64,000 bases of DNA, taken from the NCBI RefSeq assembly GCF_013055795.1, contig NZ_JABETO010000003.1, forward strand, positions 1-64,000, in the 5' to 3' direction. Both the position numbers and the translations under genes were made by a program. The notes under the pieces are model-generated. The model worked only from the letters and a program-made list of their open reading frames with translations, did no database searches and was not told the DNA's origin. Numbering within the stretch: the first letter of the stretch is position 1; every line of letters starts with the position of its first letter. Source of the stretch: Streptomyces sp. I05A-00742. Lineage in GTDB: Bacteria > Actinomycetota > Actinomycetes > Streptomycetales > Streptomycetaceae. Positions 8,959 through 18,200 of the stretch are shown piece after piece.

Positions 8959-9354
8959 TCACATGAAGCCGAGCATCCCGGGCGAGTCGATATCCACGGT
9001 GATCACGCCGGGGGGATACGCCTCCTCCCGGTCGGTCAGCAGGATGGACATGCCCGCGAATTCCGCTCGCGGCATGGCGCAGTAGAGAGCGTGGCAGATG
9101 TCCGGACCGCCGTAGCCGTCGCGGACCATCACCCCCACGGTGATCGCCGCGATCGCGTCGAGGCTGTCGACGGCAACGGAGGACAGGGCAAGGACATGAC
9201 GGGAGATGTCGTCGGCCGACTCCGCTTGCATCAGGCAGGTGGCGGGAACGATCAGCCGGTCTCCCCGCGATTTGGCCACGTTGCCCGCGAGCAGGTGCAA
9301 CGCCTTGTGGCCCCGGGCGAGCGCCACTACGGCGCCCGTGTCGAGGATGATCAC
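8959..9354 (-). CDS. PIN-domain ribonuclease toxin (VapC-like)
   Basis: The 131-residue protein begins MIILDTGAVVALARG. It carries the four acidic positions expected of a PIN domain: Asp5 in the first strand, Glu in LMQAESADD, Asp in GGPDICHALY and Asp in LLTDREEA. VapC toxins cleave structured RNA such as tRNA in a Mg-dependent way. The GTG start overlaps the stop of the upstream antitoxin gene by four bases (GTGA at 9351-9354), the usual arrangement for translational coupling of antitoxin and toxin. The length is typical. I am confident in the fold and the pairing; the RNA target is not predictable. Confidence 0.88.
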   Translation of the reverse strand: MIILDTGAVVALARGHKALHLLAGNVAKSRGDRLIVPATCLMQAESADDISRHVLALSSVAVDSLDAIAAITVGVMVRDGYGGPDICHALYCAMPRAEFAGMSILLTDREEAYPPGVITVDIDSPGMLGFM

Positions 9355-9638
9355 GCCGCATTACCCCGCGTGGCAGCCCGGACCTTCTCGGCGGCGATCT
9401 TGTAGATGTTGCCGAGAACATCGGGAGCCTCTTCGAACTCCTCGTCACTGATGTTGACGCCGAACAGACTGCGGATGACCTCCCGGTCGGCCGCCAGCCG
9501 CTCGGCGCGCTGAGCAGCAGTCGGCTGCTGATCGGCCAGCCGCTCCACCAACTGGCCGATACTCAACCCTTGTTCCTTCGCCAGCTCGGCGAGGCGGTCG
9601 CGCGTTGCCCGGGAGACTTGAATCGTCGTTGTCGCCAT
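9351..9638 (-). CDS. VapB-like antitoxin (ribbon-helix-helix)
   Basis: The 95-residue protein starts MATTTIQVSRATRDRLAEL, the classic short beta strand plus two helices of a ribbon-helix-helix DNA-binding domain. The C-terminal half is acidic (EEFEEAPDVL) and would wrap around and inhibit the PIN toxin encoded immediately downstream. It overlaps that toxin gene by four bases. In such modules the antitoxin dimer represses the shared promoter, which would lie in 9639-9700, where AT content rises (GTCAATATAGCGACC on the plus strand). The domain architecture and order (antitoxin first) fit the VapBC family well. Confidence 0.87.
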   Translation of the reverse strand: MATTTIQVSRATRDRLAELAKEQGLSIGQLVERLADQQPTAAQRAERLAADREVIRSLFGVNISDEEFEEAPDVLGNIYKIAAEKVRAATRGNAA

Positions 9639-9753
9639 AGCGTCAATATAGCGACCCTACAGGCTTTGAGTCCGCCGATCGGCTTCACTGTTCAGCCCCA
9701 GAAATGGAAAGGCCGGAATCTGACGAGCACCGTGCCATGCCACCCCCGCCGGC

Positions 9754-10329
9754 CTACGCCGGCGACCGCTCCCGTGCCACCGCCGGGACGGCCCCCGCTC
9801 CCGCCGGCCGCAGCACCGCCGCCGGTTCCGCGAAGGCGGCGCCGCCGAGGGAGGTGAGCGTGGACGTCGGCCGCTCGAAGGCCACCGCCGGTTCGGCGCC
9901 GCGGTCCCGCCAGGGGTCCGGGGCGGGGGCGGAGGCGGGTACGAGCAGGGTGAACCAGACCGCCTTCCCGCCGTCGTGGCGCTGCTGCACGCCCCAGCTG
10001 GCGCTGAGCGCCGCGACCAGGGCGAGGCCGCGCCCATGGGTGCTGGTCTCGTCCGGAGCGCCGACGCGGGGCAGCCGGGGGTCGTGGTCCCGCACCGAGA
10101 CGGTGAGCCGGTCGAGCATGAGGGCGATCTCGACCGTGCAGCGCTTGTCCGGTTCCGCGTGCTGGTGGACGTTGGTGAGGAGCTCGGTCACACCGAGCGC
10201 GGCCGGGTCGATGAGCGGATCGAGATGCCAGTAGCGCAACTGCGCAGATACGATTCTGCGCACCTGTCGGATCCGCTGCGGCAGGGCTTGGAGCTCGACG
10301 GTGCAGTGCTTGTTCACTCGGCTGATCAC
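9754..10329 (-). CDS. GHKL-type ATP-binding protein (RsbW/SpoIIAB-like anti-sigma regulator)
   Basis: The 191-residue protein contains a HATPase_c-type fold. The N box is ALGVTELLTNVHQHA, the G1-like region is VRDHDPRLPRV, and the G2-like glycine-rich loop is THGRGLALVAALSASWG. Streptomyces encodes dozens of these stand-alone ATPases, most thought to act as serine kinases or anti-sigma switches. The C-terminal 55 residues are a low-complexity Ala/Pro/Arg tail. The GTG at 10329 gives the start ISRVNKHCTVEL; a second GTG five codons later is equally possible. No anti-anti-sigma or DUF397 partner is adjacent, so the partner is unknown. Confidence 0.82.
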   Translation of the reverse strand: MISRVNKHCTVELQALPQRIRQVRRIVSAQLRYWHLDPLIDPAALGVTELLTNVHQHAEPDKRCTVEIALMLDRLTVSVRDHDPRLPRVGAPDETSTHGRGLALVAALSASWGVQQRHDGGKAVWFTLLVPASAPAPDPWRDRGAEPAVAFERPTSTLTSLGGAAFAEPAAVLRPAGAGAVPAVARERSPA

Positions 10330-10556
10330 GGCTGCGACTCCCTGAAGAAGTAGGGCTAGCCTGATGCAGATACGTGTCGCGGTACGCGTCCGTTCCGGTC
10401 CGGCAGCACGGGGCCGGACCGCACGGCGGACACCGATCCGGAACGCGACCGTCGATGACCCTCAGTGATGCAGGTACGCCTCAAGGGTCGGCCTTCGCCG
10501 TCGCGCGCGCAACTCGTGCGCCCCCGTTGTGCACCCGTGGCGCCCCCGCCGCGCGC

Positions 10557-10871
10557 TCACTCCGGAGCGTCACCGCGCGCGGCCTCCACCGCCTCCAGGA
10601 AGCGGCGGACGACCGCCTCGGGGTCCTGTCCGGACTCCCCGAGGTCGAGCAGGTAGCGGTTGCCGTTGAGCGTGGCCCGGGCCCGGTCGCGGGCGGCGAA
10701 CCACGGCTTCCTGGCCTGGACCGCGTCCACGGGCGCGCTGTCGATCTCCACTCCGTAGCTGGTCAGAAGCTCCAGGCGACCGTTGTGGATCTTCACCTGA
10801 CCGGCCCGGGTGAGCGAGCGGAGAGACTTCTCGATCCGTACCCCTGTCGCCTTGAACTCCGGTCCCGCCAC
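10557..10871 (-). CDS. Small conserved protein, 104 aa
   Basis: The protein begins with the sequence AGPEFKATGVRIEKSLRSL after its GTG start at 10871, which has a GGAGAGG about ten bases upstream. The longer open frame to 11195 adds only low-complexity sequence and is rejected. The product is basic in the first half and acidic at the C-terminus (EAVEAARGDAPE), with no membrane segment. The spacing of beta-forming stretches (QVKIHNGRLELLTSYGVEI) suggests a small beta-sandwich or PH-like fold, but this is a guess. Similar short proteins appear in many Streptomyces. I know of no assigned function. Confidence 0.7.
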   Translation of the reverse strand: MAGPEFKATGVRIEKSLRSLTRAGQVKIHNGRLELLTSYGVEIDSAPVDAVQARKPWFAARDRARATLNGNRYLLDLGESGQDPEAVVRRFLEAVEAARGDAPE

Positions 10872-11142
10872 GGCGCACCGCCTCTCCGGCCGAATGGGTG
10901 TCTGCTGCGCAGTCTGCCCGCGGCCCGGCCCCCTGCACCAGGGGCCGTTGCGATCGTACGATCGCAGGGATCCGGTGGCGTCCGCACCGGAGCGACGGGT
11001 GACGGACCGCGACGGCCTGCCGAGCGGCACGAACGGCTCACCGCCCCGGGGAGGCTCCGGCGCGCCGGAACGGGACCCCGCCCCCGTTCCGTGCGACGAA
11101 TCACCGGAGGCGCGAAAAGCGAACCGCCGGAGGCCCCCGCTG

Positions 11143-11718
11143 TCACCCCCGGGCGGCGGCCCGCCCCGGCGCGCCGTCGTCCGGTCCGCCGTCACCCGGC
11201 GCGCCCGCCGCGCCCGTGGCGCCGTCGGCGGCCAGGTGCCGGTCCAGGGCGCGCACGGCGTCGCGGAATGTCCGGCGCATGACGGGCCGCCCGAGGAGAA
11301 CGAGGCAACGGAGCGGCAGCGGGGCGTCCAGCGCCAGGGTCCACCGGACGAGGGTGCCGCTCCCGGCGGGCGCGAGCCGCCAGTCCTCCAACACGGCCCG
11401 CAGCCCTGGCACGTTGGTGGCGTCGACCCGGTAGGCGTACCGCTCCGGCGCGTCGGCGGCCATCACCGTCTCCTCGAACCGGGCCCCGCCCATCAGCCGG
11501 ATCTCCCGGCGGCGGCGCCCCGTGCCGTCGAGCGGCCGCGCCAGCGTCACGACGCGGTACCAGCGGGGCCACGCGGTCACGTCCTCGGCCAGGGCGCGGT
11601 AGACCCGCGCGGGCTCCGCCGCCGTCCGGGAGACGAAGGTCAGCCGCAGCGGCGCGCTCCCGGCGGAACCCGTCGCACCGGCGAAATCAGCGCCCACAGG
11701 GCGGAGTCTGCGCGCCAT
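11143..11718 (-). CDS. SRPBCC (polyketide cyclase/START-like) family protein
   Basis: The 191-residue product shows the SRPBCC pattern: strand RLTFVSRTAAEPARVYRAL followed by a helix with DVTAWPRWY, then a curved sheet (RLMGGARFEETVMAADAPER, WRLAPAGSGTLVRWTL) and a long C-terminal helix (RTFRDAVRALDRHLAA). The fold makes a deep hydrophobic ligand pocket. The start is the ATG complementary to 11716-11718, with GGGGAGCT upstream; the extra open frame to 11778 looks non-coding. A flexible Gly/Ala/Asp tail ends the protein. It is transcribed in the same direction as the flavoprotein gene upstream (11875-13119), with about 155 bases between them. Confidence 0.8.
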   Translation of the reverse strand: MARRLRPVGADFAGATGSAGSAPLRLTFVSRTAAEPARVYRALAEDVTAWPRWYRVVTLARPLDGTGRRRREIRLMGGARFEETVMAADAPERYAYRVDATNVPGLRAVLEDWRLAPAGSGTLVRWTLALDAPLPLRCLVLLGRPVMRRTFRDAVRALDRHLAADGATGAAGAPGDGGPDDGAPGRAAARG

Positions 11719-11874
11719 CGAGGAGCTCCCCAGGGGGTCGGCCGGCCGCGTACGCGCACACCTTAGCCCGCGTGTCACGGGTTGTCTGCGGCACGTTCAC
11801 CGTGCGGGGAGAGGCCCGGAGAGACGCCCGGAACACCCCCCCACCGGCACCGCCCCCCATCGGCACCGCTCCCG

Positions 11875-13119
11875 TCAGGCCCGCCCGGCCGGAATCCGGT
11901 CCGCCGCGGCGACCAACCGCCGTGCCACCGGGTGGGTCCGTACGATCTCGGCGAGCGTGGTCGTCCCCCGGGTGACCCGGGCGAAGGCCCGCCAGGCCGG
12001 CCCGAAGCCGGTGACGGCGGCGTGGAACGCCCCCGGCTTGCGGGTGTACAGGGCGAGGATCCGGCGGCCCACGCCCATCTCGACCCCGAGCCCGGCCTTG
12101 ATGGCGAACGCGTAGTTGAGGGCCTGGCGACGGGCGTCCACCGCGTCCTGCGCCTCGGCGATGCGCACGGCCCACTCCCCCGCCAGCCGTCCGGAGCGCA
12201 GCGCGAACGAGATGCCCTCGCGGGTCCAGGGCTCCAGCAGTCCGGCCGCGTCGCCGCAGACGATGACCCGGCCACGGGAGAGCGGCGAGTCGTCGGACCG
12301 GCAGCGGGTCAGGTGGCCGGAGGAGATGCTGGGCTCGAACCCGGCCAGCCCGAGGCGGGCGATGAAGTCCTCCAGGTAGCGCTTGGTCGCGGCGCCCTCG
12401 CCGCGGGCGCTGATCACCCCGACGGTGAGGGTGTCGCCCTTGGGGAACACCCAGCCGTAACTGCCGGGCAGCGGGCCCCAGTCGATGAGCACCCGGCCCG
12501 CCCAGTCCTCGGCGACCGGCGCCGGGACCGGGATCTCGGCCTCCAGGCCGAGATCGACCTGGTCCAGCTTCACCCCGACGTGTGCTCCTATACGGCCGGC
12601 GCTGCCGTCCGCGCCGACGACCGCGCGCGCCAGGACCGTCGTGCCGTCCCCGAGCACGACGGCGACCGTACGCCGGTCGGGCACCGCCGGGCCGTGCTGC
12701 TCGACGCGGGCCACCGTCATGCCGGTGCGCACCTCGGCGCCGGCGGCCTTCGCGGCCTCGACCAGGCCGGCATCGAACTCCGGCCGGTTGATGAGGCCGA
12801 AGAGCATCTTCTTGGACCGGCGGGTGCGCGTCAGCCTGCCGTTGAGGGAGAACGTGACGGCGTGCACCCGGTCGCGCAGCGGCAGTTCGAAGCCCGGCGG
12901 GAGCGCGTCGCGGGACGGGCCGATGATGCCGCCGCCGCACGTCTTGTAACGCGGCAGTTCGGCCTTCTCCAGCAGCAGGACGCGGCGTCCCGCGCCGGCC
13001 GCGGCGTGCGCCGCCGAGGCTCCGGCGGGACCGGCGCCCACCACGACGACGTCCCACACCGGCTCGCCGTCCCCCGGCACGTCGCGGCCCGTTTCCCGGG
13101 CTGTGTTGTCGCTGCTCAC
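11875..13119 (-). CDS. Geranylgeranyl reductase family FAD-dependent oxidoreductase
   Basis: This 414-residue flavoprotein has the N-terminal dinucleotide-binding motif VVGAGPAGASAA (about residues 26-37) preceded by a short linker. The family hallmark is PRYKTCGGGIIGPSRDAL near residue 57, and the second FAD contact is VIVCGDAAGLLEPWTREGIS. Family members hydrogenate double bonds of isoprenoid chains (geranylgeranyl groups of lipids or quinones) or oxidise polyketide and terpenoid substrates. In Streptomyces, homologues often act on menaquinone or membrane-lipid side chains, but no isoprenoid genes are adjacent here. The start ATG at 13119 sits near a GC-rich gap shared with the divergent dipeptidase gene. 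Confidence 0.88.
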   Translation of the reverse strand: MSSDNTARETGRDVPGDGEPVWDVVVVGAGPAGASAAHAAAGAGRRVLLLEKAELPRYKTCGGGIIGPSRDALPPGFELPLRDRVHAVTFSLNGRLTRTRRSKKMLFGLINRPEFDAGLVEAAKAAGAEVRTGMTVARVEQHGPAVPDRRTVAVVLGDGTTVLARAVVGADGSAGRIGAHVGVKLDQVDLGLEAEIPVPAPVAEDWAGRVLIDWGPLPGSYGWVFPKGDTLTVGVISARGEGAATKRYLEDFIARLGLAGFEPSISSGHLTRCRSDDSPLSRGRVIVCGDAAGLLEPWTREGISFALRSGRLAGEWAVRIAEAQDAVDARRQALNYAFAIKAGLGVEMGVGRRILALYTRKPGAFHAAVTGFGPAWRAFARVTRGTTTLAEIVRTHPVARRLVAAADRIPAGRA

Positions 13120-13316
13120 CTGTGCTTCCGCTCCCGCTCGTCCGCCGCCGCCGGCACCTCCGGCCGCACCGCCCGCATCCTACGGCCAGGCCGTGGGCCC
13201 ACCCGCCGCCGGGAAGCCGCGGTGGCCCGCCCGGAGCGCCGTGGGACGCCATGAAAGGATCGACGGCGTCATCGCCCGTACGTACACCACAACGTTGTGC
13301 CTCCAAGGAGCGTTCC

Positions 13317-14702
13317 ATGGACACCTCCCCGGCCCACCGGCCCGACTCCGCCGCCCTCGCCGCGACCGTCGCCTCCCTCCAGCCCCGCGCCCGGACCGAG
13401 CTGGCCGAACTGGTCGCCTTCCGGTCGGTGGCGGACGAGGCGCAGTTCCCGAAGAGCGAGTGCGAGGCGGCGGCGGAGTGGGTGGCCGGCGCGCTGCGGG
13501 GCGAGGGTTTCCAGGACGTCGCCGTACTGGACACGCCGGACGGTACGCAGTCCGTCTACGGCTATCTGCCCGGCCCGGCCGGCGCCCCCACGGTGCTGCT
13601 GTACGCGCACTACGACGTGCAGCCGCCGCTGGACGAGGACGCGTGGCTGTCCCCGCCGTTCGAGCTGACCGAGCGGGACGGCCGCTGGTACGGCCGCGGC
13701 GCGGCCGACTGCAAGGGCGGCTTCATCATGCACCTGTCGGCCCTGCGCGCCCTCAAGGCGCACGGCGAGGTGCCGGTCGGCGTGAAGGTGATCGTCGAGG
13801 GCTCGGAGGAGCAGGGCACCGGCGGTCTCCAGCGGTACGCCGAGGCGCACCCGGAGCTGCTCGCCGCCGACGCCATCGTCATCGGTGACGCCGGCAACTT
13901 CCGCCTCGGCCTGCCGACCGTGACCGCCACGCTGCGCGGCATGATGCTGATGCGCGTCGAGGTGAACACCCTGGAGGGCAACCTGCACTCCGGCATGTTC
14001 GGCGGCGCCGCCCCCGACGCGCTCGCCGCACTCATCCGCGCCCTCGACTCGCTCCGCGCGCCCGACGGCACGACCGTCATCGACGGCCTCGAGCCGCACG
14101 GCACCTGGGACGGCCTCCAGTACCCCGAGGACGACTTCCGCTCCGACGCCAAGGTCCTCGACGGCGTCGGCCTCATCGGCTCCGGCACCGTCGCCGACCG
14201 CCTCTGGGCCCGCCCCGCCGTCACCGTCCTCGGCATCGACTGCCCGCCCGTCGTCGGCGCCACCCCCTCCGTCCACGCGAGCGCCGCCGCCCTGATCAGC
14301 CTGCGGGTGCCGCCGGGCGTGAACGCGGGCGAGACGACGAAGCTGCTCGCCGCGCACCTGGAGAAGGCGGTGCCGTGGAACGCCCGCGTGACGACCGAAG
14401 TCGTCGGCCAGGGCGAGGCGTTCAACGCCGACACCACCAGCCCCGCGTACGTGTCCATGGCCGACGCCATGCGCGTCGCCCACCCCGGCGAGGAGATGCA
14501 GACCGCCGGCATGGGCGGCTCCATCCCCCTCTGCAACACCCTCGCCGCGCTCTACCCCGACACCGAGATCCTCCTGATCGGCCTCAGCGAGCCGCAGGCC
14601 CAGATCCACGCGGTGAACGAGAGCGTCTCGCCGGAGGAACTGGAGCGGATGACGCTGACGGAGGCGCTGTTTTTGCTGAACTACGCGGAGTCGAAGCGGT
14701 AG
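13317..14702 (+). CDS. M20 family metallopeptidase (dipeptidase)
   Basis: The 461-residue protein has the complete M20 di-zinc site: YAHYD (His98, catalytic Asp100), ADCKGG (Asp131 bridging ligand), EGSEEQG (catalytic Glu164, ligand Glu165), GDAGNF and the late QIHAVNES histidine. A lid/dimerisation domain lies between about residues 200 and 310. Such enzymes hydrolyse dipeptides or acylated amino acids in the cytoplasm. The start is ATG 13317 because AAGGAG (13305-13310) lies six bases upstream; the long open frame before it has no coding signal. It stands alone and ends before a perfect 13-bp hairpin shared with the toxin/immunity operon running the other way. Confidence 0.93.
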   Translation: MDTSPAHRPDSAALAATVASLQPRARTELAELVAFRSVADEAQFPKSECEAAAEWVAGALRGEGFQDVAVLDTPDGTQSVYGYLPGPAGAPTVLLYAHYDVQPPLDEDAWLSPPFELTERDGRWYGRGAADCKGGFIMHLSALRALKAHGEVPVGVKVIVEGSEEQGTGGLQRYAEAHPELLAADAIVIGDAGNFRLGLPTVTATLRGMMLMRVEVNTLEGNLHSGMFGGAAPDALAALIRALDSLRAPDGTTVIDGLEPHGTWDGLQYPEDDFRSDAKVLDGVGLIGSGTVADRLWARPAVTVLGIDCPPVVGATPSVHASAAALISLRVPPGVNAGETTKLLAAHLEKAVPWNARVTTEVVGQGEAFNADTTSPAYVSMADAMRVAHPGEEMQTAGMGGSIPLCNTLAALYPDTEILLIGLSEPQAQIHAVNESVSPEELERMTLTEALFLLNYAESKR

Positions 14703-14760
14703 CCCCCTAACAGGGACAGGCACTTCGGCACATCGGGGCGGCTACGGGAGGCCAGTCGCC

Positions 14761-14798
14761 CCGGCTTGGTCCGGGCTCCATAGATCGGACCAAGCCGG
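14761..14798. terminator. Bidirectional terminator hairpin
   Basis: CCGGCTTGGTCCG (14761-14773) and CGGACCAAGCCGG (14786-14798) form a perfect 13-bp stem with a 12-base loop. It sits between the convergent dipeptidase gene and the candidate immunity gene, where a shared terminator is expected. Confidence 0.75.
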
Positions 14799-14833
14799 AG
14801 TCAACCGCATCATCGTGCCCGAATTTCCACGGA

Positions 14834-15250
14834 TCACCGATTAGCCCGATACACCTGCCACGCCAGGTAGGGGAAGAAAGCGTCCCGCATCCTGCGTCCG
14901 GCTCGAGGCAGTCTCCGAAAATCTCGAACCCGGATATCCAACTTGTACGGCCCCCCGAAGTTCCCGCTAGCCGGATCCCATCTCGACTCCGTGTCCGGAA
15001 GGGCAAAAACAAGGCACATCCACGAGGGCTGCGGCGAGGGCTCCGGATGATAGGGGACAACGAGGAATCCTGAGTGGCAGTCCTCGATCTCAGGGCCCTT
15101 TCTACTGAATCCGCCCCTGCGGGCAACCCCCACCATCTCATGCATCCTTCTTGCCGACGAGTACCTGAGACCAGCCGGCACAGGCCACCCCGAGGGCGAC
15201 ATGACCATGCGTGAAAAACGCCCATACATATCAGACTTCACTCGACTCAT
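14834..15250 (-). CDS. Candidate immunity protein for the RHS toxin, 138 aa
   Basis: The 138-residue protein begins MSRVKSDMYGRFSRMV. Its ATG overlaps the stop of the large RHS gene in an ATGA junction (15247-15250), so the two are translationally coupled. I do not recognise the fold. It is basic at the N-terminus and ends with RRMRDAFFPYLAWQVYRANR, and it has no signal peptide. In polymorphic toxin systems the gene immediately after the toxin tip encodes a cytoplasmic protein that neutralises that tip. Position and coupling are the only grounds for the call. Local GC content is clearly lower than in the RHS core, matching the toxin tip and suggesting that the two were exchanged as a unit. 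Confidence 0.6.
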   Translation of the reverse strand: MSRVKSDMYGRFSRMVMSPSGWPVPAGLRYSSARRMHEMVGVARRGGFSRKGPEIEDCHSGFLVVPYHPEPSPQPSWMCLVFALPDTESRWDPASGNFGGPYKLDIRVRDFRRLPRAGRRMRDAFFPYLAWQVYRANR

Positions 15251-18200
15251 CCCAGCGGAAGATCGCCCAGCATAAGAATTACCGTCTCCCGGGTGATCCC
15301 TGGAGTGCGAGGATTATCCATTCGAGACAACGCCTCGGATATTCGATGATTCCCCTGGATTACCTGACCATCCGATACGGTAATAATGGACCCCAATTCA
15401 TCGGGGTCATTTATAGCTTCAAGCAATTGCTCGTCTGTCTTACTGTGCAGCATTCTCATTTTCTCGGCATCACCGAGATCCGGCAAGCCGACACCTTCCA
15501 GGTCTTCCAACCTTACCGGAACCCTCTCGGCCCGCATCCTTGAATCGATTTCCTCGGGGGTGGGCGGCCTATCCCGAGAACCAAACAAGCGTCTCAAAAA
15601 TCCTTTCTTCTCACCCTTCTCGCAGGACATCAGGCCCAGCGGGTCTGCCCATGTGTGCGGATTCTGTACGTAAGTAAGCGGATTCGGCCCTGGGCTCAAG
15701 CCCAGCGGGTCGGCAGTGACGTATCGAGCCGTCTCCGGGTCGTAGTGCCGTCGGAAGTTATAGTGCAGGCCTGTTTCCGGATCGAAGTATTGCCCTGGAA
15801 AACGAAGCGGCGTGTATGTCGTGCTCTGTGTGGGCCACGTGGTCGTCCCCCACAACGTGGCGCGCGAGCGCCATGCCGTCGCCCCCACCTCGTCGACCAG
15901 TTCCGTCGGCGTGCCGACCAGGTCCGTGACGATCGCGAAGAAGCGCCGGTCGATGTCGCGTTGCGGAGCGTCGGACGCCGAGATGCGTTCGGTCTGGGCC
16001 ACAGGATGCAGGCCGTCGTGGTCCCAGGTGAGGGTGACGGGGTTGGGGAGGGCCGTGGAGGTGGTGGTCTGCTCGGCGAGGGTGGGGCCGTCCCAGGTGA
16101 AGTGGACGTGTTCCGCAATGTCGCCCGCCGGCGTGAGGCGCTGTTTGGCGATGCGGCGGCCGAAGGGGTCGTAGAGGTAGCGCCACGTGACCCCGTCCGG
16201 GGTGACGACCGCGGTCAGGCGGTCCTCCGCGTCCCAGGAGTACCGCCAGGTCTCCGGCTTCCGCGACAGGCGGGTCTTCTGGCGCAGGACGACGCGGCCT
16301 TGGGCGTCGTGTTCGTAGCGGATCCGTCCCGCGCGGACGATGCGCGTGCCCGTGTAGGTACGAGCCCCTCGCGCCTCCGTGCCTGGGTGTTCCGGGGGCC
16401 AGGAGGCCTGTGTCTGGTTGCCCGCGTCGTCGTAGGCGTAGCGCTCGGTCCAGCCTTGGGCGTGGACGGCGGTGACACGGCCCGCCGCGTCCAGGTCGAA
16501 GGTGCGGGTCCCCGTCGTCGAGTCGGCGATGCCGGTGAGGCAGCCGTCCGGGCGGTAGGTGAAGGCGCGGCGCTGGAGGGGATCGGTGCCGGGAGCGGAC
16601 GTGAGTGTCTGGGCGGTGAGGCGGCCGGCCGTGTCCCAGTCGTGGGTGAGGGTGAGCCCCTGGCCGAAGTGGCGGGCGACTTCGCGGCCGGCCGCGTCGT
16701 GCTCCATCTCGAAGGTGTGGCCGGAGGCGGTCAGCTTGGTGCGCCGGCCCGCCGCGTCGTACGTCCAGGTCGTGACCGCGCCAGCCGGCGTCACCCGACG
16801 GGTGCGCCGGCCGAGCTTGTCGTAGGTGTACGCCAGGGTCCGGCCGTTGACGGTCTCGGATTTGACCCTGCCGAGGCGGTCGCGGGAGTGGACGAGCGTC
16901 ACGTCCGGGCCGGCTGCCTCCAGGAGGCGGCCCGCCGCGTCGTGGGCGTAGGTGGTGACGTTGCCCGCGACGTCCTTCCGGGTGATCCGGCCCAGGGGGT
17001 CGTAGTGGTAGCCGATGGTCTCCCCGAGGCCGTTCGTCCGCTCGGTCAGTCGCCCCGCCGCGTCATGTGTGTACGTGAGCGTGCGGCCGTCGAAGTCCGT
17101 CTCCGAGGTCAGGCGCCCGGCCGGGTCGTAGGCGTAGGACCACGTCAGGCCCTGGGGGTTGGTGACGGTCCGGAGCCTGAGTTCGGTGTCGTGGGTGAAG
17201 GCGTGGCGGACGCCGTCCGGTGTGGTGCGGGCGGTCAGGAGGTCGAAGTAGGTGTACTCGTTGTGCGTCACGCCGCCCAGGGCGTCGGTGTGAGTGACGC
17301 AGTTGCCCTCGCCGTCGTACGTCCAGCGTTCCTCCGCCCCGTCCGGTGCGGTGCGTCGGGCGAGCAGGCCCTCGGTCGTCCAGGCGAGACGAGTGGTGGC
17401 GCCCATGGGGTCCGTGATGGCGACGGTACGGCCCAAGGCGTCCCGCTCGTAGTGTGACGTTCCCCCGAGGGGATCCGTCACCTCCGACAGGAGGCCCGCC
17501 GCGTCGCACCGCAGCCGGGTGACGTTCCCGAGGGCGTCGGTGACCGTCGCCAGGTGTCCGGCGTCGTCGTAGGTGTAGTGCGTCGTGGCGCCGGAGGGGT
17601 CGGTCAGCGAGAGGCGGTTGCCCGCCGTGTCGTACGACTGCCGCCAGATCGCGCCGTCCGGTTCGGTGATCGCCTCGGGTTGGCCGAGGGTGTTGTACGC
17701 CGCGCTGCTTCGGCTGCCGTCCGGCCGGACGACCGACAGCAGGTTCCCCGCGTCGTCGTAGGAGAACGCCGTGGTGTGACCGAGCGGGTCCGTGCGCGAG
17801 ACCAGACGGTCGCGGCCGTCCCAGGCGTAGAGCGTCGTGGCGCCCGTGGCGTCCGTCTCGGCGACGAGTTGCGAGCGCGCGTCGAAGACATAACGGCTGG
17901 TGTGGCCCAAGGCGCTCGTGAGAGTGGTGACGCGCAGTCCGGTCTCCGGATCGGGCTCGCCGTACTCCAGGGTGCAGCGCAGGTGGCCCGCCTCGCCGGA
18001 CTCGTACACGCAGCGGTCCCGGTCGTCGTACTCGTACCGGTAGGAACGTCCGTTGCGGTCCGTCCACGACGTGGGCCGGCGGCGGTCGTCGTAGGTGAAG
18101 CGGAGGGGCAGGCCGGAGGAGTTCACGACCTCCGTCAGGTTGCCGTCCGTGTAGCCGTAGCGCATCAGCTCCACTTCGCCCAGGTGCAGGGCGGTGACCC

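Noticed and set aside
14707..15225. Alternative minus-strand frame over the candidate immunity gene
   Set aside because: It lacks a start coupled to the RHS stop, crosses the terminator hairpin and has Arg/Ser-rich shadow composition.
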